Shown here one piece after another: positions 1 through 9,149 of a DNA stretch of 32,415 nt (position 1 is its first letter; each line of letters begins with the position of its first letter). The stretch lies in assembly GCA_902600855.1 (NCBI GenBank), contig CACKKY010000008.1, forward strand, positions 1 to 32,415, given 5' to 3'. Both the position numbers and the translations under genes were made by a program. The notes beneath the pieces are model-generated. The model was not told the origin of the DNA and did not search any database. It worked only from the letters and a program-made list of their open reading frames with translations. Origin of the DNA: an uncultured Pelagibacteraceae bacterium (GTDB lineage Bacteria; Pseudomonadota; Alphaproteobacteria; Pelagibacterales; Pelagibacteraceae).

Positions 1-195
1 CCTATATTAGTAGGAAACTCAAGAAAAAAATTTATAAAAGAAATTTCTAAAAAAAATGAAAGCAAATCTAGAATTGGTGGTACGATGAGTTCATCAATTT
101 ATTTAATGATGCAAGGAGTTCAAATTTTGAGAATTCATGATGTAAATGAATTAATACAAGGTATTAAAGTTTTTAAAGAAATAATAAATAAGTAA
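1..195 (+). CDS. folP: Dihydropteroate synthase, C-terminal end (partial)
   Basis: Reading frame 1 is open from the left edge to a TAA at 193-195 and gives about 64 residues. It contains VGNSRKKFI, then RIGGTMSS, then ILRIHDVNEL near the end. These match the last part of dihydropteroate synthase: the (S/N)SRK loop that binds the pterin/phosphate and the RVHDV strand that closes the TIM barrel. The enzyme joins 6-hydroxymethyl-dihydropterin diphosphate to p-aminobenzoate in cytoplasmic folate synthesis. The stop codon shares its last A with the ATG of glmM (TAATG), so the two are probably translated from one mRNA. The folP-glmM order is common in proteobacteria. The N-terminal three quarters lie outside the window. 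Confidence 0.88.
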   Translation, partial: PILVGNSRKKFIKEISKKNESKSRIGGTMSSSIYLMMQGVQILRIHDVNELIQGIKVFKEIINK

Positions 196-1526
196 TGTCA
201 AAAAAATATTTTGGTACAGATGGTATAAGAGGTGCGATTAATAGCAAGAATATAAATGGCGATATGTTCTTTAAATTTGGACTAGCAAGTGGAACATATT
301 TTAAATCTCAAAAAAAAAGAAAACAGATAGCAATTATTGCTAAGGATACGAGATTATCTGGCTATACATTAGAACCTGCTCTCGTATCTGGCCTAACTTC
401 AGCAGGCATGCACGTTTATACACTAGGACCGCTCCCCACAAATGGTTTGGCAATGTTAACGAAAGAGTTGAAAGCTAATATGGGTATAATGATAACTGCT
501 TCACATAATCCACATTTTGATAATGGTTTAAAATTATTTGGTCCAGATGGCATGAAACTGTCAGATAAAATTGAGAAGAATATTGAAAAACTTATTGATA
601 AAAAAATTGCAAATAACCTTTCTAAACCTGAAAAATTAGGAAGAGTAAAGCGTTTAGAAACTGGTACTAAAAAATATATAAAAATTTTAAAGAGAAATTT
701 TAATAAAGAATTTAATTTAAGGGGATTAAGGATTGTAATTGATTGTGCAAATGGAGCAGGATACAAGGCTGGACCTGAATTATTAAAGTCTTTAGGAGCC
801 AAAGTAATCGCAATAGGTATAAAACCTAATGGTTTAAATATTAATAAAAATTGTGGTTCGACTTTCCCAAATAAAATTAGGTTAGCTGTAAAAAAATATA
901 AAGCACATATAGGTATTTCATTAGATGGAGATGCAGATAGAATTATAATGTGTGATGAAAACAGTAATATAATTGATGGAGATCAGATCATAGCAGCTTT
1001 AGCTATTAGATGGAAAAATAAAAAAATGTTAAAGGGTGGTGTGATTGGAACTTTAATGTCTAATTATGGTTTAGAAAAATATTTTAAATCTAATGATATA
1101 AAATTTATAAGAGCAAATGTTGGTGATAGATATGTTAAAGAAAAAATGCAGAAATATAAATTTAATTTAGGTGGAGAACAGTCTGGTCATATAATTTTAG
1201 GTAAATTTGCTACAACAGGTGATGGTTTATTGGTTGCATTAGAAGCATTGTTTGCTCTGAGAAAAGGAAAAAAAACTAGTGAATTTTTTCAAAAATTTAA
1301 AAAAACACCTCAAATTTTAGAAAATATACAAGTAAAAAATAGAAATATAATAAATAAACCAGAAGTAAAAAAAACCATCAAAATAGCAGAAAAATTAATC
1401 AGAGGACAAGGAAGAATTTTAGTTAGAAAATCTGGCACAGAATCAAAAATAAGAGTAATGGGTGAAAGTGAAAATAAATCTCTTCTTTTAAAATGTGTAA
1501 ATATCATTACAAAAAAAATAAACTAG
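195..1526 (+). CDS. glmM: Phosphoglucosamine mutase
   Basis: Converts glucosamine-6-phosphate to glucosamine-1-phosphate, the step before UDP-GlcNAc for peptidoglycan and lipopolysaccharide. At 443 residues it has the usual family length. Family motifs appear in order: KYFGTDGIRG at the N-terminus, the phosphoserine loop TASHNP with catalytic Ser103, the metal loop DGDADR (Asp244, Asp246, Asp248), the sugar-binding GGEQSGH, and the C-terminal phosphate-binding RKSGTES. The start ATG overlaps the folP stop, and the next gene begins one base after the TAG. FolP immediately upstream supports GlmM over the related phosphomannomutases. The mutase identity is secure; glucosamine specificity rests on the GlmM-type motifs and context. 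Confidence 0.96.
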   Translation: MSKKYFGTDGIRGAINSKNINGDMFFKFGLASGTYFKSQKKRKQIAIIAKDTRLSGYTLEPALVSGLTSAGMHVYTLGPLPTNGLAMLTKELKANMGIMITASHNPHFDNGLKLFGPDGMKLSDKIEKNIEKLIDKKIANNLSKPEKLGRVKRLETGTKKYIKILKRNFNKEFNLRGLRIVIDCANGAGYKAGPELLKSLGAKVIAIGIKPNGLNINKNCGSTFPNKIRLAVKKYKAHIGISLDGDADRIIMCDENSNIIDGDQIIAALAIRWKNKKMLKGGVIGTLMSNYGLEKYFKSNDIKFIRANVGDRYVKEKMQKYKFNLGGEQSGHIILGKFATTGDGLLVALEALFALRKGKKTSEFFQKFKKTPQILENIQVKNRNIINKPEVKKTIKIAEKLIRGQGRILVRKSGTESKIRVMGESENKSLLLKCVNIITKKIN

Positions 1527-1527
1527 T

Positions 1528-2340
1528 TTGAAACCAAAATCAAAAATACTAATTATTGCAGGTTCTGACTCTTCAGGGGGTGCTGGTATTCAAGCTGATA
1601 TTAAAACCATCACAACTTTGGGCTCATATGCAATGACTGCTATAACAGCTGTTACAACACAAAATACATTAGGTGTAAAATCAATAGTCGGTATAAATAA
1701 TAAAGAAATTTTTAATCAAATCGTATTTAGCTCTAAAGATATTAAGCCTGATGCAATAAAAATTGGTATGTTACATTCTTCAGAGGTAATTAAATCGGTT
1801 TTAAAAGCTTTAGATATAATTAAAATTAAAAAAATTATTTTAGATCCAGTAATGGTTGCTAAAGGTGGAGCTAAATTAATTGATTATGAAGCAATACGTT
1901 TACTTAAATTAAAAATGATTAAAAAATCATTTCTTATCACACCTAATATACCTGAAGCTGAAATTTTAACGAATACAAAAATTTTAACAATTGAAGACAT
2001 GATATTTGCTGCAAATAAATTAATTCAATTTGGATCTAAAAATGTTCTTATTAAGGGAGGTCATCTAAAAGAAAAATCTGTTAAGGATGTATTTGTGAAT
2101 AAGGAAGATATTAAAGTTTTTTCTAGCAAAAGATATCTAACTAAAAATACGCATGGAACAGGATGTACATTATCTAGTGCAATTTCAACTTTTTTATCAT
2201 GTGGAAAAACTGTAAAGAAATCTTGTGAGCTAGGTATTAAGTATGTAAATTCAGCTATAAAATCAAACCCAAATTATGGAAAAGGTCATGGCCCAATTAA
2301 TCATCTTAATTCTGTGGAAATAAATAAAAAATTTAGATAA
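1528..2340 (+). CDS. thiD: Hydroxymethylpyrimidine / phosphomethylpyrimidine kinase
   Basis: Phosphorylates HMP and HMP-phosphate to HMP diphosphate for thiamine synthesis. The 270-residue protein is of family length. The N-terminus carries the ribokinase-fold substrate loop [14 protein letters not shown] (residues 11-24), and the C-terminal half carries the anion-hole motif [10 protein letters not shown] (209-218) with Cys213. The start is TTG at 1528: the family N-terminus [13 protein letters not shown] follows at once and no ATG fits. It lies one base after glmM and ends in a TAATG overlap with purA, so it sits inside an operon with no other thiamine gene in view. SAR11 bacteria are known to need an external pyrimidine precursor of thiamine, so a lone thiD would suit salvage; that link is inference. 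Confidence 0.93.
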   Translation: MKPKSKILIIAGSDSSGGAGIQADIKTITTLGSYAMTAITAVTTQNTLGVKSIVGINNKEIFNQIVFSSKDIKPDAIKIGMLHSSEVIKSVLKALDIIKIKKIILDPVMVAKGGAKLIDYEAIRLLKLKMIKKSFLITPNIPEAEILTNTKILTIEDMIFAANKLIQFGSKNVLIKGGHLKEKSVKDVFVNKEDIKVFSSKRYLTKNTHGTGCTLSSAISTFLSCGKTVKKSCELGIKYVNSAIKSNPNYGKGHGPINHLNSVEINKKFR

Positions 2341-3632
2341 TGAAAAATATTGTTGTTGTTGGTTCTCAATGGGGAGATGAGGGAAAGGGAAAAATAGTAG
2401 ATTGGTTATCAGAACAAGCAGATGTTGTTATTAGATTTCAGGGTGGCCATAATGCAGGCCATACTTTAGTTATTGAGGGAGTAACATATAAATTAAGACT
2501 ACTTCCATCAGGAATAGTAAGAAAAGGAAAAATATCAATTATAGGCAATGGCGTTGTAATAGATCCATGGGCATTGTTAGATGAGATAGATGAGATTAAA
2601 TCAAAAGGTGTAGATGTTAATGTAAATAATTTTATAATTTCAGAATCAGCAAATTTAATCTTACCATTTCATAGAGAAATGGATGAAATAAGAGAAGATG
2701 CTGCTGGAACAAGCAAAATAGGCACTACAAGAAGAGGAATTGGTCCTGCTTATGAAGATAAGATAGGTAGAAGATCAATAAGAGTAATGGATTTAAGATC
2801 AGAAAAAAATTTAGATCAAAGACTTGAGTCTGTACTTATACATCATAATGCAATTAGAAAAGGACTCGGAAAAAAGATTTACGAAAAAGATCAACTAAAA
2901 GATGATTTGCTAAAAATAGCTCCAAAAATATTGGAATTTTCACAACCTGTGTGGCTCAAGATTGATGAGTTTAAAAAAAAGAAAAAAAAAATTTTATTTG
3001 AAGGTGCGCAAGGCATTTTACTTGATGTTGATCATGGAACTTATCCTTTTGTAACCTCTTCAAATACAGTTGCATCTAGTGCAGCAACAGGAACAGGTTG
3101 TGGTCCTAATTCAATAAATTATGTTCTTGGAATTACAAAAGCTTACACAACAAGAGTTGGAGAGGGACCCTTTCCTACGGAGTTAACAGACGAGATTGGA
3201 GAATTATTAGGAATTCGAGGAAAAGAGTTCGGCACCGTTACAAGTAGAAAAAGAAGATGTGGATGGTTTGATGGAGTTTTAGTAAGACAAACAATTAAAG
3301 TTTCAGGTATAGATGGTATAGCTTTAACGAAATTAGATGTATTAGATGAATGCGATAAAATTAAAATGTGTGTTGAATATGAGCTTGATGGTAAAAAATT
3401 AGATTATCTGCCTGCGGCAGTAGAAGACCAACTTAAAATAAAACCAATATATAAAATATTTGAGGGATGGAAGGTTTCTACAAAAGGAATAAAAAATATG
3501 GTTGAGCTTCCAGAAAATGCAAAAAAATATATTTTTGCTGTAGAAGATTTTATTGGCGCTAAAGTCACTAGTATTTCAACAAGTCCAGAAAGAGATGATA
3601 CAATTTTATTAGAAAATCCTTTTGATATTTAA
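2340..3632 (+). CDS. purA: Adenylosuccinate synthetase
   Basis: GTP-dependent joining of IMP and aspartate to adenylosuccinate, the committed step to AMP. The 430-residue chain matches the bacterial family length. The N-terminal [11 protein letters not shown] places Asp13, and GGHNAGHT places His41, at the same numbers as the catalytic pair in E. coli PurA. Further on are GTTRRGIGP, the FEGAQG and [14 protein letters not shown] segment and [12 protein letters not shown]. The gene overlaps the stop of thiD by one base and overlaps the convergent rpoH by four bases at its 3' end. A run of ten A residues (2982-2991), closely preceded by a run of eight, encodes a lysine cluster just before the FEGAQG motif. 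Confidence 0.97.
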   Translation: MKNIVVVGSQWGDEGKGKIVDWLSEQADVVIRFQGGHNAGHTLVIEGVTYKLRLLPSGIVRKGKISIIGNGVVIDPWALLDEIDEIKSKGVDVNVNNFIISESANLILPFHREMDEIREDAAGTSKIGTTRRGIGPAYEDKIGRRSIRVMDLRSEKNLDQRLESVLIHHNAIRKGLGKKIYEKDQLKDDLLKIAPKILEFSQPVWLKIDEFKKKKKKILFEGAQGILLDVDHGTYPFVTSSNTVASSAATGTGCGPNSINYVLGITKAYTTRVGEGPFPTELTDEIGELLGIRGKEFGTVTSRKRRCGWFDGVLVRQTIKVSGIDGIALTKLDVLDECDKIKMCVEYELDGKKLDYLPAAVEDQLKIKPIYKIFEGWKVSTKGIKNMVELPENAKKYIFAVEDFIGAKVTSISTSPERDDTILLENPFDI

Positions 3633-4522
3633 TTTACAGGCAACAAATTTTTAGATTTGGCTAAAAGAAGCATATGTTTTTGAAGTTTCTCAAAAGCTTT
3701 ATTTTCAATTTGCCTAACTCTTTCTCTACTTATTTTATATTTTTTACTTAAGTCCTCGAGAGTTGTAGGACTATCATTTAATCTTCTTGAGTACAATATT
3801 TCACGCTCCCTATCGTTTAGAATTTTAATGGAATCTTTTAATAAATCTTTTCTACTTTTCATTTCTTCATGTTGTGCAAACTTTAAATCATGATCAAGTT
3901 CCTTATCTACCAACCAGTCTTGCCATTCATCACCATCTTCACTAACTTGTGCATTTAAAGAGAATTCTTTTCCAGACAATCTTCTATTCATAGATACAAC
4001 TTCTTCTTTACTTACGTCAAGTTTGTTTGCAATATGATCAACATGTTCTTGTCTCAAGTCACCTTCTGTTTCAGGTGCAATTTGATTTTTAATTTTTTTT
4101 AAATTAAAAAATAGTTTTTTTTGTGCTGTAGTTGTACCAATTTTTACTAAGCTCCACGATCTTAAAATATATTCTTGAATCGAAGCTTTTATCCACCACA
4201 TCGCGTAAGTAGCTAACCTAAATCCTTTTTCAGGTTCAAATTTTTTTACAGCTTGCATAAGCCCTATATTTCCTTCTGATATCATTTCATTTACAGGCAA
4301 TCCATATCCTTTGTATCCCATAGCAATTTTAGCAACTAGTCTTAAATGACTCGTCACTAATTTTTCTGCAGCTTTTATATTTCCAGTTGTTTTCCAATTT
4401 TTTGCTAACATATACTCTTCTTCTGCAGCTAACATCGGAAATTTTTTAATCTGTTCTAAATATGCAGATAGACCACCCTCATTTGAGAGTGCAGGTAAGT
4501 TATTAGATATAGTTGTACTCAT
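3629..4522 (-). CDS. rpoH: RNA polymerase sigma-32 factor (heat-shock sigma)
   Basis: A sigma-70 family factor of 297 residues. Region 2 spans about 55-126 and includes [18 protein letters not shown], DxMS-like [14 protein letters not shown] and the promoter-melting stretch [19 protein letters not shown]. The RpoH box [10 protein letters not shown] (134-143), diagnostic of the sigma-32 group, follows. Region 4 with its helix-turn-helix lies at about 235-285 ([11 protein letters not shown] to [15 protein letters not shown]). This separates it from RpoD, which is much longer. It directs transcription of chaperone and protease genes after protein-folding stress. It is convergent with purA and shares its last four bases with it; rluD follows on the same strand after 41 bases. 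SAR11 genomes are known to carry very few sigma factors, mainly RpoD and RpoH. Confidence 0.96.
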   Translation of the reverse strand: MSTTISNNLPALSNEGGLSAYLEQIKKFPMLAAEEEYMLAKNWKTTGNIKAAEKLVTSHLRLVAKIAMGYKGYGLPVNEMISEGNIGLMQAVKKFEPEKGFRLATYAMWWIKASIQEYILRSWSLVKIGTTTAQKKLFFNLKKIKNQIAPETEGDLRQEHVDHIANKLDVSKEEVVSMNRRLSGKEFSLNAQVSEDGDEWQDWLVDKELDHDLKFAQHEEMKSRKDLLKDSIKILNDREREILYSRRLNDSPTTLEDLSKKYKISRERVRQIENKAFEKLQKHMLLLAKSKNLLPVN

Positions 4523-4563
4523 GAGTTGTTTTATTTAATTAATTTTTTTAAATTTTCAATAAT

Positions 4564-5544
4564 TTATTCTTTAGTATTTCTAAGCATTTTTAAAATATTA
4601 TTTAGTTCTTTAGGCAAATTTGATGAAAAAACCATTTCTTTATTAGCTTTAGGATGAAAAAATCCTAGAGTTTTTGCATGCAAAAATTGTCTATTTAATT
4701 TTGAAATTGAATTTTGAACAATTGAGTCAACGTTCTTAAGTTTTTTATATTTTTTTTTATATTTGTCATCACCAACAATGCTATTACCTTTGTAATTCAT
4801 GTGAACTCTAATTTGATGTGTTCTTCCAGTTTCTAATTTACATTCAACCAAACTTAACGTTGGTATTTTTTCATTTTCAAAGATTTCTATTGTTTTATAA
4901 TTTGTTATAGCTATCTTTCCTTTAGAACGACTAACTTCCATAAGCTGTCTATTCTTAGAACTTCGTGTAATATAAGTTTCAATCTTTCCAAAAGATGGTC
5001 TAAGTTTCCCCCATATCAAAAGCTGATACACTCTTTTGATTATATGTTTTCGGAATTGTTTTGATAAGTTTTCATGTGTTTCAATATTTTTTGCTACTAC
5101 AACTAGACCAGAGGTATTTTTATCAATCCGATGAACAATGCCTGGTCTAAGTTCATCACCAATATTGGACAAAAAATTTTTGTCGTAATGTATTAATGCA
5201 TTGACAATTGTTTCATTATAATTTCCAGCACCGGGATGCATAATTATTCCAGCTGGTTTATTAATAATCATTAGATCTTTATCCTCAAAAATTATTTCTA
5301 ATTTGTAATTATATGGTTTTAGAGATATTTTCTCTGGTGAATCAATTTTCAGATTTACTTCATCATCAATCTTAACTTTTTTTGATGGGTTTTTTATAAT
5401 CTCATTATTCAATTTTAGGTTTTCATTTAAAATCAAATTTTTAATTCTAGTTCTACTAATTAACTTTTCTCTTTTATTTATTAACGTATCTACTCTAAGG
5501 TTATTTTCATTTTCGTTAACTATTAAATTAATGATTTTTTTCAT
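4564..5544 (-). CDS. rluD: 23S rRNA pseudouridine synthase, RluD/RluC type
   Basis: 326 residues. An S4-like RNA-binding domain occupies roughly 12-70 (LRVDTLINKRE, then SRTRIKNLILNENLKLN). The RluA-family catalytic domain follows, with INKPAGIIMHPG (95-105), the active-site motif HRIDKNTSGL carrying catalytic Asp141, and the C-terminal TGRTHQIRVHM signature with LGDDKY-like GDDKYKKK. It isomerises uridines in 23S rRNA, most likely the helix 69 positions if it is truly RluD. The family also includes RluC, and the exact target sites cannot be read from sequence, so the symbol is a best guess. It lies downstream of rpoH on the same strand and is divergent from the acyltransferase gene across a 54-base gap with no clear promoter. 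Confidence 0.88.
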   Translation of the reverse strand: MKKIINLIVNENENNLRVDTLINKREKLISRTRIKNLILNENLKLNNEIIKNPSKKVKIDDEVNLKIDSPEKISLKPYNYKLEIIFEDKDLMIINKPAGIIMHPGAGNYNETIVNALIHYDKNFLSNIGDELRPGIVHRIDKNTSGLVVVAKNIETHENLSKQFRKHIIKRVYQLLIWGKLRPSFGKIETYITRSSKNRQLMEVSRSKGKIAITNYKTIEIFENEKIPTLSLVECKLETGRTHQIRVHMNYKGNSIVGDDKYKKKYKKLKNVDSIVQNSISKLNRQFLHAKTLGFFHPKANKEMVFSSNLPKELNNILKMLRNTKE

Positions 5545-5598
5545 ACTCTACTATATGAATAACATAAAATATAATTTTTGATAATTTAATCTAAAATA

Positions 5599-7497
5599 AT
5601 GGAATATAGAAAAGATATTAACGGGTTAAGAGCTATTGCTATAATCGGAATTATATTATTTCATTTAAATATTAATTATTTTCAAGGTGCAATTATTTGT
5701 ATTGATATATTTTTTGTCTTGAGTGGATATTTGATAACCTCAGTTATACTAAATAAAGATGATAAATTTGATCTTATTTTATTTTGGATCAATAGAGCAA
5801 GAAGAGTACTTCCTCTTCTTTTATTTATTGTTTTTATGTCAGTCCCGTTTGCTCTTTACTATATGGTGCCTGTTAACTTAACAAATTTTTTTCAAAGTGT
5901 TTTTCTTACACCATTATTTTTATCAAATATACTCTTTTGGATTGAGAGTGGATATTGGGATTTGCCATCTCAAATGAAACCGTTATTACACACTTGGAGC
6001 ATTGCTATCGAAGGGCAATTTTATTTTTTATTTCCATTAATTTTTCTCTTAAAAGATAAAAAACAATCTTTATCAATAATTATTATAATTTGGATCTTAA
6101 GTTTATCTGTAGCTTTATTTCATGAATCTGAAATTTTAATAGTTCAAACTGATAAATTTCTATCTTTAGCAGATCATTTTATGCCATTTGGAAGATGGTG
6201 GGAGTTAATGTCTGGTTCATTTGTAGCTTTTATATTAGGAAAGAAAAATTCCTTAAAAATACAATTAAGTTGGTTTTTTTCTTCTTTAGGATTAATTTTT
6301 ATATTCATTTCAATAATTTTTTTTAACAATAATTATCTTTTTCCAGGGCCTCTTTCAATAATTCCTGTTCTAGGAACATCATTAGTTTTAATTTTTTCAA
6401 ATGAAAACCAGTTTGTTTATAGATTTTTAAATTTTAAATTTTTAAATCACATAGGTGAAATTTCTTATAGTTTGTATCTATGGCATTTTCCAATATTAGT
6501 TTTTATGAAATATTTTTTTGTACAAAATTTAAATGAATATGCAATCTTATTTGTTATTATCTCAACATACTTATTGTCATTATTTTCATATAATTTAATT
6601 GAAAAACCTTTCTATAAAAAAAAAATTTTATCTAATAGAAATTTTTTATTATCTATTTTATTTTTAATCTTAATATTATGTACATCTGCTTATTATTTAA
6701 ATGATAATAAATTAACATATTCAAGATTAGCTAGTAAAAATGAGAATATTAAAAAAGAATTTCCACAATATAACTTTGGTCAAACAGAGGAAATAAACGT
6801 TAAGATAGAAAATAACTTTTCCAAAGATATTGATAAAATTAAAATTTTAATTGTAGGTGACTCTCATGGCAGAGATTTAACTAGGACTTTAATGTCTAAT
6901 AAAGAGAATCTTAAAGATCATGAGTTTAGTTTTATAAGAACACAAACTCTTGAGGCTTATGAGAACAATTCTTTAATCGATATTAATGAAAAAGTTAAGA
7001 TTGATAACGCAAATATTATATTTTTATCAAGACAATTCACTAGTGAAAAAAATCAAATTAGAAAAATTAAAAAATTAGTAAAATTTGTAAAAGGTTTAAA
7101 TAAAAGATTTGTTATTATTGGATCAGCTCCAGAATTTTATACTAGTGAGGGTGATTTGCTTTTAACCTATTTAATAGAAAGTGAAAAAAATAAGGATTCT
7201 TTAAAAAAAGATGAGTACTCAAATGTCAATCAGTACTTTTATTCTAAAATTAAATCCTATCTATTTGATACAAATAAAAAATTGAAAAAAATTGCAAAAG
7301 ATATGGATGTATACTATTTAGATAGATTTGAATTTACTTGTAGATTAGAAAAAAATATGTGCTGGGCCCTTGATGAAAATGGTAATAGAAATTTTTTGGA
7401 TTATTCTCATTTTACATCACATGGAGTAAAATTTTTTGGTAAACAAATTAATAAATTAGGATGGCTTAAAAAAGTAACGAATTTAAATAATTTTTAA
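5599..7497 (+). CDS. Acyltransferase family 3 membrane protein with C-terminal SGNH domain
   Basis: 632 residues in two parts. The first 370 or so form a polytopic acyltransferase-3 (OafA/OatA/YrhL-like) domain: it opens with YRKDINGLRAIAIIGIILFH, whose His22 matches the essential family histidine, then FFVLSGYLIT, and later HTWSIAIEGQFYFLFP. The C-terminal part, from about residue 415, looks like an SGNH hydrolase fold: VGDSHGRD with Ser422 as nucleophile, and D601-Y-S-H604 as the DxxH pair near the end. Such proteins move acetyl or other acyl groups across the inner membrane onto sugars of O-antigen, capsule or peptidoglycan. The acceptor cannot be told here. It stands alone between rluD and tRNA-Arg, with no polysaccharide genes nearby, and looks accessory. 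Confidence 0.88.
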   Translation: MEYRKDINGLRAIAIIGIILFHLNINYFQGAIICIDIFFVLSGYLITSVILNKDDKFDLILFWINRARRVLPLLLFIVFMSVPFALYYMVPVNLTNFFQSVFLTPLFLSNILFWIESGYWDLPSQMKPLLHTWSIAIEGQFYFLFPLIFLLKDKKQSLSIIIIIWILSLSVALFHESEILIVQTDKFLSLADHFMPFGRWWELMSGSFVAFILGKKNSLKIQLSWFFSSLGLIFIFISIIFFNNNYLFPGPLSIIPVLGTSLVLIFSNENQFVYRFLNFKFLNHIGEISYSLYLWHFPILVFMKYFFVQNLNEYAILFVIISTYLLSLFSYNLIEKPFYKKKILSNRNFLLSILFLILILCTSAYYLNDNKLTYSRLASKNENIKKEFPQYNFGQTEEINVKIENNFSKDIDKIKILIVGDSHGRDLTRTLMSNKENLKDHEFSFIRTQTLEAYENNSLIDINEKVKIDNANIIFLSRQFTSEKNQIRKIKKLVKFVKGLNKRFVIIGSAPEFYTSEGDLLLTYLIESEKNKDSLKKDEYSNVNQYFYSKIKSYLFDTNKKLKKIAKDMDVYYLDRFEFTCRLEKNMCWALDENGNRNFLDYSHFTSHGVKFFGKQINKLGWLKKVTNLNNF

Positions 7498-7554
7498 AAC
7501 TATTTTTTTAAAGATTATTTAAAAGTAAATAATTTTAGTATATTGTACTAGAAT

Positions 7555-7631
7555 GCGCTTGTAGCTCAACTGGATAGAGCGCCTGACTTCGGATCAGGAG
7601 GTTCTGGGTTCGACTCCTAGCAGGCGCACCA
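7555..7631 (+). tRNA. tRNA-Arg, anticodon TCG, with encoded CCA
   Basis: A full cloverleaf can be drawn. The acceptor stem GCGCTTG pairs with CAGGCGC (7 bp, one G-T pair). The D-arm is GCTC/GAGC. The anticodon stem CCTGA/TCAGG encloses loop CTTCGGA, giving anticodon TCG (arginine, CGN codons). The T-arm CTGGG/CCTAG has loop TTCGACT. The discriminator base is A at 7628 and CCA is encoded at 7629-7631. It is convergent with the ABC permease gene, whose stop codon lies only two bases beyond the CCA. Upstream, TATATT at 7539-7544 could be a -10 element, but no good -35 box is visible. Confidence 0.97.
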
Positions 7632-7633
7632 AT

Positions 7634-8425
7634 TTATTCTCCAATATTGATTAAAGTCCCTTTGTCCCTAGCTTTATCAAAAGAATAATAGAATACTAAT
7701 ATTGCGATAATGAGATATAAGGCATTTAAATAAAATGCTTGAATAATATTTTCATAGTCAACAAACCCATTTACTAATATATTCCTAGTTTCTTCAAAAA
7801 TATAAACCAATGGAAGCACATAAGCTATAGATTGAAAGATTTCAGGTAATGTTTCAACTGGATAATAAATACACCCAAAAGGTGCAAGTAAAAATAATGT
7901 TGACCAAGAAATATTTTCAAATGAAGGCCCAAATCTTAATAGTCCTGCTGATACAAATAATCCTAGCGTGATACCAAAAATATATAAACTTAAGAAAAGA
8001 AAAGCTAAAGGTAACCCTAGATCAAATAATGATATTCCAAAAATTGGGGATGTAAGTAATATGGCTGGTACTAAACCAATCAAAGCTCTAATGAGAGCTG
8101 TAAAAACTAATGAAACTATAATTTCACTTATTTTCATTGGGGCAATAAAAAGATTAGTGAAATTTCTACTCCATATCTCCTCTAAAAATAACATATTAAA
8201 ACCAATGCTAGTTCTAAATAAAAAATCATAAAGAATTGCACAAGAAAGAATTACTCCCACCGTACCGTTATAAAATGAGCTATGAGATGCAAAAAAATTA
8301 GAAATAAAACCCCAAAGAGTAATTTGGATAGAAGGCCAATAGATTAAATCTAATATTCTAGGAAATGATCTAGTTATTAAATAAAAATGTCTTAAAAATA
8401 GACCATATATTCTAGTCAGATTCAT
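7634..8425 (-). CDS. ABC-2 type transporter permease
   Basis: 263 residues with about six hydrophobic membrane segments, in the layout of ABC-2 permeases (NodJ/YadH-like). The N-terminus LFLRHFYLITRSFPRIL is followed by DLIYWPSIQITLWGF, a stretch typical of this group. A central EEIWSRNFTNLFIAP region resembles the cytoplasmic EKERGT-type loop of these permeases. Its start overlaps the end of the ATPase gene by 14 bases, so the two are surely translated together and form one exporter. The substrate is unknown: relatives export polysaccharides, lipids or drugs, and nothing nearby settles which. The gene ends two bases from the 3' end of the opposite tRNA. Confidence 0.9.
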   Translation of the reverse strand: MNLTRIYGLFLRHFYLITRSFPRILDLIYWPSIQITLWGFISNFFASHSSFYNGTVGVILSCAILYDFLFRTSIGFNMLFLEEIWSRNFTNLFIAPMKISEIIVSLVFTALIRALIGLVPAILLTSPIFGISLFDLGLPLAFLFLSLYIFGITLGLFVSAGLLRFGPSFENISWSTLFLLAPFGCIYYPVETLPEIFQSIAYVLPLVYIFEETRNILVNGFVDYENIIQAFYLNALYLIIAILVFYYSFDKARDKGTLINIGE

Positions 8426-9149
8426 TTTTATCTCTCACAAGTTCTAAAAATACTTCTTCTAAATTTTTTCTTCCATATTTTGTAATTAGATATTCTGGGG
8501 TGCCACTATCAATGATAATACCATCTTTCATCATCATCACGGAACTACATAATCTTTTAACTTCGTCCATATTATGTGAAGCTAATAAAATAGATAATTT
8601 TTTTTCTTTATTATAATTTTCTAAAAATGTTCTTACAAAATCACCAGTTTCAGGGTCTAGAGATGCCGTAGGCTCATCTAGCAAAAGTACACTTGGATCA
8701 TTAATTAGTGCTTTTGCTAAACTTACTCTATTCTTTTGTCCAGATGATAGCTCTCCTGTAACTTTATCTAAAAGTTCATTTAGTCTTAATTTGTTTGCTA
8801 AATATTCAATTCGATCATTTATATTTTTTACATCATATAACTTTCCATAGACAATTAAATTTTGTTTTACTTTAAGTTTTTTAGGTAATTCAATATAAGG
8901 AGATATAAAATTCATTTTATGTAAAAGAGGAATTTTATTTTTTTCAATATTAGTTCCATTAATTAAGACTTGCCCACTTGTTGGTTTTAATAAACCAAGT
9001 ATCATTCCGATTGTTGTAGTTTTACCACAACCATTCGGCCCTAATAAACCAACAATTTCATTTTGATTAATTTTAAAATTTATATTACTTACAGCTTTCT
9101 TAGACTTATAAGTCTTTGATAAATTTTTCACTTCAATTGAATTTGACAT
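8412..9149 (-). CDS. ABC transporter ATP-binding protein (ABC-2 exporter)
   Basis: 245 residues with the full set of nucleotide-binding motifs: Walker A GPNGCGKT (37-44), signature LSSGQ (134-138), Walker B VLLLDEP (154-160) and the switch histidine in LLASHN. The sequence is of the CcmA/NodI/DRA class that pairs with ABC-2 permeases, and the C-terminal RKNLEEVFLELVRD segment is typical of this class. Its stop overlaps the permease start by 14 bases. Upstream, its ATG lies directly against the stop of the Sua5/TsaC gene with no gap. It supplies the energy for the export system; the cargo is not known. Confidence 0.94.
   Translation of the reverse strand: MSNSIEVKNLSKTYKSKKAVSNINFKINQNEIVGLLGPNGCGKTTTIGMILGLLKPTSGQVLINGTNIEKNKIPLLHKMNFISPYIELPKKLKVKQNLIVYGKLYDVKNINDRIEYLANKLRLNELLDKVTGELSSGQKNRVSLAKALINDPSVLLLDEPTASLDPETGDFVRTFLENYNKEKKLSILLASHNMDEVKRLCSSVMMMKDGIIIDSGTPEYLITKYGRKNLEEVFLELVRDKNESD

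Noticed and set aside
416-802. Antisense open frame within glmM, and similar antisense frames inside dxs, aroC, ppdK and miaA
   Set aside because: They lie opposite strongly conserved coding sequence, resemble no family, and are expected by chance on the other strand of real genes.
5545-5598. Promoter pair between rluD and the acyltransferase gene
   Set aside because: The gap is nearly pure A/T and any -10-like match there is no better than chance; no -35 box stands out on either strand.
7555-7631. Integration (att) site at tRNA-Arg
   Set aside because: No second copy of the tRNA 3' end, no integrase and no other mobile genes were found in the window.
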